Shown here: piece by piece, positions 54,770 to 64,000 of the stretch
Position numbering within the stretch: the stretch's first letter is position 1
How the letters are laid out: every line of letters begins with the position of its first letter
NCBI GenBank assembly: GCA_026122225.1
Contig: JANEZZ010000983.1
Location: 2,108,001-2,172,000 of the forward strand
Source of the DNA: Heloderma charlesbogerti
Lineage: Eukaryota; Chordata; Lepidosauria; Squamata; Helodermatidae
Direction: 5' to 3'
DNA: 64,000 bases
The notes under the pieces: generated by a model
The model's database searches: none
What the model saw: only the letters and a program-made list of their open reading frames with translations
What the model was told of the DNA's origin: nothing
Position numbers and translations under genes: made by a program

Positions 54770-54783
54770 AATGTTACATCTAG

Positions 54784-55489
54784 TTTTGCTCTGAGAATAT
54801 ACAGATTGCATTTTATTATACATTAATAAAACAACACAGCCAGGCCCCCTACCCAGGTTCTTCTGGAACAAAGTGTTTCAGGACAGAGGATAAACCCATT
54901 TCCACATTTGTTACCTGGAGGCTAAATTCCCAGCATGTGCTGGGATCAGATCCCAAAATATAGTATCAATGCAGAAGCAATATCTGAGCAATTTTGACAT
55001 CATGCTTCCACAGGACAGCATTCCTCTGATCATGTGAATAGTGCCTCCACCGAGTAATCCTACACAGTCAAGGTCTCCAAAATCACTTCCTTTGAATTCC
55101 AAGGAGGCTCAAGACCCTTATTTTGAGAGGAACAAATGGGAAGAGTGACAGAAAACACACATACATGGAGGGATGGTGGTGGGGTGGGGAGTGGGGGTTA
55201 CCAAGGCAGCTGACAGCCAAAAAGACTGAGGCAGAGAAATCAGAAGCCACCAAAAAAAAAGAAGGCTGGGGGAGCACAGAATAAGAAAGACCAAGGTATG
55301 ATGAAGAAAAATAAGTGAGCAGCCAAAGCAGATTAATGAGAGTTGGGAGAAGCCATGAGAAGAGCAACAGGGAAGCTAAGAAGGAATCAGCATGTTCTGG
55401 ATATGTAGAACTAGACAAGGATGTTTCTCCATGTACTCATGTTGCAACTACCAATACCATCTTACACCTTTGCTGCTGGTTAGCCCAGC
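54784..55489. other. No gene recognised
   Basis: Unassigned. Confidence 0.4.
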
Positions 55490-55614
55490 TTTTCCCCTTT
55501 ATGGATCATTGCCTTGTTGTGGCGAAGGGGCTTGTGTAGCTCAGTGAAGCCATAAGCTATAATGTGCAGGGTCACCCAAGACGGACAGGTCATGTCGGAG
55601 AGTTCTGACAAAAT

Positions 55615-56552
55615 GTGGTCCACTGGAGAAGGAAATGGCAACCCACTCCAGTATTCTCGCCACGAAAACCCCATGGAACATATCACAAGGCTAAAAGATA
55701 TGAAGATGAGCCCCTCAGGTCGGAAGGTGTCCAATATACTATTGGGGAAGAGCAGAGGGAATTTCCAAGTAGTGCCAGAAAGAGTGAAGCTGCTGGGCCA
55801 AAGCTGAAAGGACACTCAGCTGTGGATGTGCCTGGTGGTGAAAAGAAAATCCGATGCTGTAAAGAACAATATTGTTTAGGAACCTGGAATGTAAGACCAA
55901 TGAATCAAGGTAAGCTGGAGGTGGTCAAACATGACATGGCAAGATTGAACATCAACATCTTGGGAATCAGCAAACTAAAATGGACAAGATTGGGCGAATT
56001 TAATTCATCAGGTGACCATCATATCTACTACTGTGGGCAAGAATCCCTTAGAAGAAATGGAGTAGCACTCATAGTCAACAAAAGGGTGGGAAAAGCAGTA
56101 CTGGGGTACAATCTCAAAAATGATAGAATGATCTCAGTATGAATCCAAGGCAAACCATTCAACATCACAGTAATTCAAGTCTATGCCCCAACCACTGAGG
56201 CCAAAGAAGCTGAGGTTGATTGGTTCTGTGAAGACCTACAACACCTTCTAGAACTAACACCAAAAAAAGATGTCCTTTTCATCATAGGGCATTGGAATGC
56301 TGAAGTAGGAAGTCAAGAAATCACCGGGATAACAGGCAAGCATGGCCTTTGTGTACAAAATGAAGCAGGACAAAGGCTAATAGAGTTTTGCCAAGAGAAC
56401 ACGCTGATCATAGCAAACACGCTTTTCCAACAGCACAAGAAGCAACTCTACACATGGACATCACCAGATGGTCAATATCGAAATCAGATGGATTATGTCC
56501 TTTGCGGCCAAAGATGGAGAAGCTCTATACAGTCAGTAAAAACAAGACCTGG
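55615..56552 (+). pseudogene. BovB endonuclease domain (broken)
   Basis: LGTWNVRPMNQGKLEVVKHD marks the start of an AP-type endonuclease. VIQVYAPTTEAKEAE, FIIGHWNAEVGSQE and WTSPDGQYRNQMDYVLC follow in the same frame, across a TGA at 56140. In this family the third motif normally has Asp before WN (GDWN). Here it is His, so a catalytic residue is lost. Near 56552 the frame shifts by one base and the final SDH-type motif reads SGHELL. The domain would nick target DNA in a live copy. This one is probably inactive. Confidence 0.88.
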
Positions 56553-58661
56553 AGCTCAGGTCATGAGCTTCTTGTTGCAAAATTTTGGCTTAAATTGAAG
56601 AATGTAGGGAAAACCACTAAACCATTCAGGTATGACCTAAATCATATCCCTTATGAATATAAAGTGGAGGGGAGGAATAGATTTAAGTGATTAGACCTGA
56701 TAGACAGAGTGCCTGAGGAACTATGGACGGAGGGCCATAACATTGTTCAGGAGACAGCAACTCAATCCATCCCAAAGAAAAATAAATGCAAGAAAGCAAA
56801 GTGGCTGTCTGATGAGGCTTTACAAGTAGCTGAGGAAAGAAAGGGAGAAAGAGGAAGATATACCCAAATGAATGCAGAGTTCCAGAGAATAGCAAGGAGA
56901 GACAAGAAGGCCTTCTTAAATGAACAATGCAAAGAAATCGAAGAAAACAATAGAATGGGAAAAACTAGAGATCTCTTCAAGCAAATCGTAAATCTCAAGG
57001 GAACATTTTGTGCAAAGACGGGCATGATAAAGGACAAAGAAGGCAGGGACCTAACAGAAGCAGATGAGATTAAGAAGAGGTGGAAAGAATACACAGAAGA
57101 ACTATACAGGAAAGATCTGAATGTCCTTGATAGCCATGATAGTGTGGTCACTGAACTTGAGCCGGACATCCTCGAGAATGAAGTCAAGTGGGCCTTAGGA
57201 AGCATTGCTAACAACAAAGCTAGCGGAGATGACAGTATTCCAGCTGAGCTATTTAAAATCCTAAAAGATGATGCTGTTAAAGTGCTGCACTCAATATGCC
57301 AACAAATTTGGAACACTCACCAGTGGCCACAAGACTGGAAAAAGTCAGTTTACATTCCAATTCCAAAGAAGGGCAATGCCAGAGAGTGTTCAAACTACTG
57401 TACAATTGTGCTCATTTCACATGCCAGCAAGGTTATACTCAAAATCCTACAAGCTAGGCTTCAGCAGTATGTGAACCGAGAACTACCAGAAGTACAAGCT
57501 GGGTTTCAAAGAGGCAGAGGAACTAGAGATCAAATCGCCAACATTCGCTGGATCATGGAGAAAGCAAGAGAACTCCAGAAAAATGTCTATTTCTGCTTCA
57601 TTGACTACGCTAAAGTCTTTGATTGTGTGGATCACAACAAACTGCAACAAATTCTTAAAGAGATGGGAGTACCAGACCACCTTACCTGTCTCCTGAGAAA
57701 CCTGTACGAGGGTCAAGAAGCAACAGTAAGAACCAAACATGGAATAACCGATTGGTTCCAAATTGGGAAAGGAGTACGACAAGGATGCATATTAGCACCC
57801 TGCTTATTTAACTTATATGCAGAGTACATCATGAGAAATGCCAGGTTGGATGAATCACAGGTCGGAATTAAGATTGCCGGGAGAATTATCAACAACCTCC
57901 GATATGCAGACGATACCACCCTAATGGCAGAAAGTGAAGAGGATCTAATGAGCCTCTTGTTGAGGGTGAAAGTGGAGAGTGCAAAAGCTGGTTTGAAACT
58001 CAACATTAAAAAAACTAAATTCATGGCATCTGGTCTCATCACTTTCTGGCATATAGAAGGGGAAGAAATGGAAGCAGTGACAGATTTTATTTTCTTGGGC
58101 TCCAAGATCATGGCAGATGGTGACTGTAGCCATGAAATTAAAAGACGCTTGCTCCTTGGGAGGAAAGCTATGGCAAACCTAGACAGCATGGTAAGAAGCA
58201 GAGACATCACCTTGCCAACAAAGGTTCATATAATCAAAGCTATGGTTTTCCCAGTAGCAATGTATGGCTGTGAGAGCTGGACTATAAGGAAGGCTGAGTG
58301 CCGAAGAATCGATGCTTTCGAACTGTGGTGCTGGAGAAGACTCTTACGAGTCCCCTGGACTGCAAGGAGGTCAAATCAGTCCATCCTAAAGGAAATCAAC
58401 CCTGAGTGCTCATTGGAAGGACAGATACTGAAGCTGAAGCTCAAATCTTTTGGCCACCTAATGTGAAGAGAAAGCTCCCTGGAAAAGACCCTGATGCTGG
58501 GAAAGATTGAAGGCAATAGGAGAAGGGGACGGCAGAGGATGAGATGGCTAGATAGCATCACTGATGCAATGAATATGGGTTTGATCACACTCTGGGAGAG
58601 AGCGCAGGTCAGGAAGGCTTGGCGTGCTATGGTCCATGGGGTAATGAAGACACGACTGAAC
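56553..58661 (+). pseudogene. BovB reverse transcriptase (almost open)
   Basis: The long frame 56709-58466 (585 codons) continues in the same frame both ways through TGA codons at 56688 and 58464. Landmarks are WALGSIANNKASGDDSIPAE, IPIPKKGNARECSNYCTI, GFQRGRGTRDQIANIRWIM, CFIDYAKVFDCVDHNKL, GVRQGCILAPCLFNLYAEY and the catalytic LRYADDTTLMAES (YADD intact). The C-terminal part has GCESWTIRKAE, CWRRLLRVPWTARRSNQS and RQRMRWLDSITDAMN. It is a template-primed reverse transcriptase of the RTE clade. The stops arose at CGA- or GGA-like codons. Confidence 0.93.
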
Positions 58662-58974
58662 AACAACAACAACAACAGATATATATATTCAGGTGGGCTT
58701 TTAGCTTGTTAGCTGAATTAAAAAAATGTTTTTGTTGAAGGGTTGTTGTTGTTTTTTTACATTTTATTTGTCATATGTCTCTCTATGCATCCCTACATTT
58801 CCCTTTCTGGAACAAAATTTTCCCTCTTGGGTAGTTGGAGAAGGGGGCTATACTAAAAACAGAAAATGAATCAGGAGGAGAGGTAAACATATGTACTTTG
58901 TAGTGGAAGTTTCTCTGTCTTAAATGAGCATATCCCCAAAGAAGCAAAGCATGTGGCCTTTCGACTGGAGGGCT

Positions 58975-59063
58975 GGATCCAGATTTAGCCATACTTTGAG
59001 TAGACCCATTGATTTCAATAGAACTACTCTTAAATCTGATTATATCTGGGTCCAGCCCATGAA
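58975..59063. mobile_element. Short palindromic MITE (GGCTGGATCC ends)
   Basis: GGCTGGATCCAGATTTAG at the left is mirrored by CTGGGTCCAGCCC at the right, around GTAGACCCATTGATTTCAA. Confidence 0.55.
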
Positions 59064-59536
59064 AAGGAAGTGGAGCCATCTTGAAAGTGACCGAATTAGC
59101 CTTCTATATGCATGTTGTTTCCTAAGAATTTCCTCTTCTTTTTAACAAAAGTTGTCTTATAGTTCAGTCCTATCTATGAACATTAGCTTGGAAGTGCAGC
59201 CTGTTGAGTTTTGTGGGGTTTATTATTCCCAAGTTATTTTGCATAGGTCATTTCAACATTTCCCTCCCACCTGTTGTACATCTAAGAAAATCTAGGGCTT
59301 CTCCACACAGAGGCTTTTTGTCCTGCAATTTTACCGAGGCTTCTGCTTCCGGATTCTTGGCAGCCCTTCACATGCCCTTCCCCCCTTTCCCCCCTTTATC
59401 CACGAGTTCTATATGTTTCATTTATACAGCCACTAGATGGGTGCCATGGTCTAGCTCCTTTTATTGCAGGGTTTTCTCTTTTCATGGACAAATGGAAACA
59501 GATTGAAAATGCATCTTTTTGTTACTACTTTATTTC
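59064..59536. other. No gene recognised
   Basis: Unassigned. Confidence 0.4.
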
Positions 59537-60416
59537 TAAGGATGGACGAAAGTCCCTTACCTGGTCCCGCAGCTTGCTTCACGGTGGGGGGGAGGCGCTT
59601 CGGTTCTCCCCCTGAAGTTCTTGGCAGGGGGGAGGCGCCCCGCCCCTCCCGGCCAAAATTCAGGCCGGGGGGGAGGCGCCCCATCCCTCACCGCCGAAAT
59701 TCAGGCCGGGGGGAGCGCCCCGTCTCCCCGGCCGCGAAATAAAAAAAATAAAGTAAAAAAAAAAAACACGTGATAGGCTACATAACGATTTACGTAGTCT
59801 ATCACGGCTAGATTTTCAAAGTCAGCCGTGATAGGCTATGTAAATGTTTATGTAGCCTATCACTGGTGACTTTGGGGGAAAAAAAAAGTGCGTACGCAAA
59901 TGGCGGCGCCCATGGGCGCCGCCATTTGTGTTCCTTGTTTGGGCAGGGGTAGTCTACATAAATCTTTACGTAGACTACCCCTGCCCAAATAAGGAACGCA
60001 AATGGCGGCACCCATGGGCGCCGCCATTTGCGTACGTGCTTTTTTTTTTTTTCCGAAGTCACCCGTGATAGGCTACGTAAAGATTTACATAGCCTATCAC
60101 GGCTGACTTTGAAAATCTAGCCGTGATAGGCTACGTAAATTGTTACGTAGCTTATCACGTGTTGTTATGGTTTTTTTTTTATTTTACTTTGTAATGGCGG
60201 TGGCAGCAGCTGGTCAGAAGACTGGCCGCCGCCCCTGCCCCTGCCGAAACGCCGCCGAAACGCTGCCAGGACCTGCTGCCGAGAGGGACATTCGAAGGAG
60301 GTAAGTCCCATTCCGGGGGGGTGGGGGGCGGAGAATTTCACCACCAATTTCAGGGGGCCAAATGCGTTGGCATTCAGCCTCGCAGAGATTCGTGGAGAAA
60401 TTCTCCACCATCCCTA
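59537..60416 (+). mobile_element. Class A hAT-like element (880 bp), 7/8 TSD
   Basis: It starts TAAGGATGGACGAAAGTCCC and ends TTCTCCACCATCCCTA. TTTATTTC (59529-59536) and ATTATTTC (60417-60424) differ at one base. Hairpins lie at about 59768-59806, 59827-59863, 59949-59980, 60066-60100 and 60121-60160. Two AAATGGCGGC/GCCGCCATTT palindromes (about 59894-59931 and 59996-60034) flank the central hairpin symmetrically. AGGTAAGTCCC lies at about 60299. Confidence 0.93.
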
Positions 60417-61164
60417 ATTATTTCCATTTCAAATGAAGCCACGGAAATGCTTGGAAAGCACGAGAGAGGTGCTGGAGGTGGACGAGATCATCTAAAGGAC
60501 CAGCAAACTTCCACGAGTGACCAGTCTCAGTCGCAGGATGAAAGCCCCATGTGAAGAAGCCCCTTTTTGAATGGGATTCGTAACAATGAATCCTGCTTCA
60601 TTTGTGTTTCTTTATACTAGAGGAGGGAGCCTTCTTCCTATGAAGGACCCATGGGAACAGTGAATTGAGGGCTGCAGCCAGTGTTGGGTGAAGCCAGAGC
60701 TGATGGTGGGTGGAGCCAGAGGCCAGCCCAAAGAGGGTGGAGTCTGCAACACTGCATAACTCTTTCTCTCTTTGGGCCATCCCTTCTTTACCCCTTGCAC
60801 ACATGCACACAGACACACGCACACACTTGAAACGGAAGTGATGCCCAGAGGGGTGGACCAGACAGAGTCAGGTATCTCTTTTGTCCCTGCTGAACTTCAA
60901 CAGCCAAAATTAAAACACTGACAAGGGGCTTCTATCCATGACTCTTTAATCCTTTTACTTCAATGGGTCATACAGATGCTACTTGTCGGTAACTCACAGT
61001 CTACAAAGGAAATACCTTCAGGGAGTTCAAAGAGAAACCAGGAAGATTGAAAGTTGCCTAGCATTTGAGAAAAGGTGGGCATGCTTCCCTAACTTAAGTG
61101 GTGGGGGGGAATCTCCCTCTGTCTTGAGAGAAATCTACACATTGCTGTTCCCACTGGGCCAATT
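60417..61164. other. No gene recognised
   Basis: Unassigned, with a CACACG array at about 60798-60828. Confidence 0.4.
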
Positions 61165-61500
61165 GGGATGTATGAACCCCACCTGCCCAAGTCCACTGGG
61201 GGGTCTGCGAGGAGGGGGGGTGATCCGTTCATCCCCCCAGAATCCTCCCCTGCTGGCTCTGCTCTACAGCGAGTCCACGGAGCCGCCAGCTGGGTCCATC
61301 CGCTGCCGGATTGTGGACGCCATTTGCACAGTCTGGCAGCGGATGGGCCCGGACCCGGCGGCAGCAGGTAGGATCTGGCTGGTGCGAACTTCGCGGGGTG
61401 GTGGAGGTGAGTGGTCCGTTCTGACACGGACTCCGGAGGGGGGGCAGATTCCAAGAATCCGGCCTCACTGGAGGCCATGGTAGAATTCTCCACCATCCCT
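61165..61500 (+). mobile_element. Short class A hAT-like element (about 336 bp)
   Basis: It begins GATGTATGAACCCCACC and ends TTCTCCACCATCCCT. CCAATTGG (about 61159-61166) and CAAATTGG (61501-61508) agree at 7 of 8. This suggests a TSD with small deletions of the terminal bases, so the boundaries are approximate by a few bases. It is related to 30290-30683 and lacks the hairpin array. Confidence 0.72.
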
Positions 61501-64000
61501 CAAATTGGGCAGATCGCCTCAGCTCTGCCCCTGCCATCTCTCTCTTGGCCCTGTGCCTGCACCTGGCATCTAAGAATTCAGGCTGTCCAAGCCCCACTCT
61601 CCTTGTTCACTATCTCTCATGAGGAGGGGGTGAAGAGAGGCTCTCTCCGTCCAGCTGGACTGTTGAAACCTGAGAAGTCTGTCCCTCCCTGACTGGAAGA
61701 GTCTGGGAAAGTTTCTCCCCCACATTTTGCTGTTCCTCTTTGGATTCTGAGCTACTCTGCCACTGTCTATGCTCAGAGGCATCCCTGACTGACAGCAAGA
61801 GTGGGATGACAGCATCCACTGCCTTTGATTCAAATGATTCTGACCAATTCCTGTGGCCTGTCTTAAGACTTTTTCTTGCTACTCTTCTCCTGTTCTCCAC
61901 CCCCACCCCCTGCCTAAGCTCCCGCCATCCCAGTTCAATGCCCTTTGCACATTGTTGATTCTTTTGGGAAGGAAGCCAGGAAATGAGACATGCTTTGCAA
62001 TGACAGGAGGGAAGACGTGTTTAACCTCCGTCTCTCGCCTAGGATAACCGTTGTAGCATAGAACCGAGCAGATGCTGACATTAATATTTAAGTGAATGTG
62101 GAACACCAGAATCATACAAACTTTGCAATAAACATTATCAAGACAAACACACACACGTTTCGCTTTTATTACCACAAAAGATGAATAGTTTTCCACTATG
62201 CTATTTAAGCTACATTAAGCAACTGCTGAGGACAGAGTCCTTAGGACTTAGAAGATCTTTAATTCTCCATTTTTAATTCAGCATTGCAGTTCAGTTGTCA
62301 CTTTTGCAAATGGGCTCTTGGCAATTTCTGCTTGCCAGTGAAGCGAGCGGTGTTCATTCCTCTCTCTTTTATATTACAGATGGTGGAGCTTACAGAATGC
62401 TGGGAGCAGGCTGGGGCCATGATGAACAGCGAAAGGTACACAGTTCTAGAGCAGTCTGCTTTCCAGAGGCCCTAAAGTCACTGACTGGAGCTGAAACCTG
62501 ATGTGATGCAGAGCTTTTCTACATGAGACTACTTTCAGTTTTAAGACCTGAGGTCTACACAAAGAGCTTTTCCTGTCCCGCTTTTCTGCTTATAGAACTT
62601 CTAGGTGGCACTGTGCTAGAGTGGAACAATGCAATTACAAAAGTAGCAAAAAATGTTGTCTTTCACTTTCAAATGGAGAACACTCCATTTTCCCCACTCT
62701 AACACCCCCCCCTTTGAAGTGCTCTTTAAAAAGAGAAGTGAAACTGGAGGGTCATGACGTTGTCTAAAGAGCCCATGAGCAACCTTGAGTAACGAAGGAT
62801 GAGTACACAGTAAATGTCTCATGTAGGAAAGCTCACAAGCAGAAGCCACTGCTCACCTGACTGAGGAAAGAAGAAAGCCAGGCTCTTTGTCTTCATGCCA
62901 GGCTTGTCCAATCCAGAACCGTGACACTGCTTGCCAGCTGCAGGCCCTGTGGGTGCCATCTCCCTATTCCCTATTGTGATTAAAGTGGGCCCCGAGGACT
63001 GAACACTGGGAGTGTGTGCATTAGATTCAGCCCAATCTGGAACCAAATCAGAATAATTTGGACAGAATTGGGAGATGTCTAAATCGAAGTGGGACTCCGC
63101 TGATGCAGGCCCAATCCGAATCTGAACACTCTGAAGATTCGGGATCCAGAGGGACACAGCATCATGGACAGTGTTTCCAAAAATGGATACACCATGGAGG
63201 GGGGAGGGGTATGTTTGTTTGTTTGTTAGTTACCGACCTTAGCTTCTAATCACATCCTGAAATTTCACCACCACCACCCATGGGTGGGGGAGATAGAAAA
63301 AGCAAAAATATCTTCATTGGAATGAATGGAGACATGTTTACTTTTTAAAGCTCCCCCCACCCCACCCAGGGATTGGCACAATTTTGAAATGAACATGGGA
63401 GAGGAGAAAGCTTAAAAAAAACACCTTTCCCAGAGTGCCATGATCCTGATCTGTATTGGGGCTATGTGTATTTACACTGAACTAAATAATCAAATCATGC
63501 ATAGGTCTGCTAAGCATGATTTGAAGAACATTTAGTTTGGCCCCCAGGGCTCTCCAATCTCAATATTTGGGGGATGGATGCTGAAGTGATATATTGCCAG
63601 ACTGATCCAGTCTTCAACTCTTTTTGCTAGTTCTCTTTCCCAGGAGCAGGAATGTTAAGTGACGTTTGGCAGAGTCATGGGATAAATCTGGGAGTTTGCT
63701 TGGAATATTCTGAATGTTGACATTCTTTGGCCTCTGCCACTATATGCTCCACATCCATCAACCACCCCTGTCCTTTGCACTTTCTGTGACTTTTGTGCCT
63801 ACTGAGCAGAAAACAAAAAGTTCTTAAGCTGTTTTTCATTCATCATAACTTCCTAGCTCCTGCACCTATCCTTATGAAATTGTCCAGGTTTCTTCCCTAG
63901 GGAACATCTATGGCATATGCCATTTTCATACAAATTGCCAATAATAAGGAGGAAGAGGAGGAGGATCAGTTATCCCCACTCCAAATTTTGAACACCCCCC
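61501..64000. other. No gene recognised; one weak exon candidate
   Basis: Mostly unassigned. At 62380-62435 a 56-base segment is preceded by a pyrimidine-rich tract ending TTATATTACAG and followed by GTACAC, which fits an internal exon. It is too short to identify and its length is not a multiple of three. Confidence 0.3.

Larger units (their letters stand above)
55490..58676 (+). mobile_element. RTE-BovB LINE, nearly full-length
   Basis: From GGATCATTGCCTTGTTGTGG at the 5' side to GACTGAACAACAACAACAAC at the 3' end, the element has the BovB order: 5' leader, apurinic-like endonuclease, reverse transcriptase, short AAC-repeat tail. Only three stops (56140, 56688, 58464; all TGA) and one frameshift near 56552 break the single reading frame. 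No target duplication was identified at its ends. BovB is widespread in squamates and spread between vertebrate lineages by horizontal transfer (established knowledge). Confidence 0.93.

Overview
Organism. The window reads as a squamate reptile (lizard-type) nuclear genome. It carries a nearly full-length RTE-BovB LINE, CR1 and L2-type LINE 3' ends, Penelope-like elements, tRNA-derived SINEs, PIF/Harbinger-like and hAT-like MITEs, long microsatellites and CpG-decayed copies. The species cannot be named from this. I recognise no host protein-coding gene. Every open frame with family similarity belongs to a transposon, and most other frames are shadows of palindromic GC-rich repeats.

Main content. 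The dominant feature is a non-autonomous DNA transposon family, here called class A. It has termini TAGGGATG...CATCCCTA and 8-bp target-site duplications (TSDs), the hallmark of the hAT superfamily. About 19 copies of 0.3-1.7 kb lie at 778-1673, 3675-4504, 5994-7676 (nested 6590-7327), 8816-9334, 10090-10776, 12004-13110, 13215-14067, 15504-16440, 16645-17555, 18097-18438, 19708-21374 (nested 19778-20756), 26325-27257, 30290-30683, 36224-37061, 59537-60416 and 61165-61500. Their interiors are built from strings of short, near-perfect palindromes, roughly 65 hairpins in all, which themselves sit in larger inverted repeats. Sister families with similar ends but different palindromes (class C at 19200-21413 and 43629-44206; class D at 45135-45443; the TAGGGCTG family at 30200-31366) follow the same plan.

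Layout. 0-5.8 kb: sparse DNA with two class A copies. 5.8-9.5 kb: a CR1 and an L2 LINE, each split by a class A copy. 10-14.1 kb: a run of class A copies. 15.0-21.7 kb: one Penelope-like element inflated by four insertion events, the last four levels deep. 22 kb: a 5S rRNA-derived SINE with a CR1 tail. 24-31.4 kb: a retroelement-like repeat, a hAT transposase remnant, CR1, and a TAGGGCTG element with a class A copy inside. 32-54 kb: scattered MITEs, SINEs, CR1, L2, a second, antisense Penelope-like element and microsatellites. 54.7-58.7 kb: a 72-bp BovB stub and a nearly intact BovB. 59.5-61.5 kb: two more class A copies. The rest is unassigned.

How the parts relate. LINEs and Penelope-like elements are the older substrate, and hAT-like elements inserted into them and into each other. 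Exact or near-exact 8-bp duplications give the nesting order. No intact hAT transposase is present. The only transposase relic (27262-27968) is a broken C-terminal region and need not be the driver of these families.
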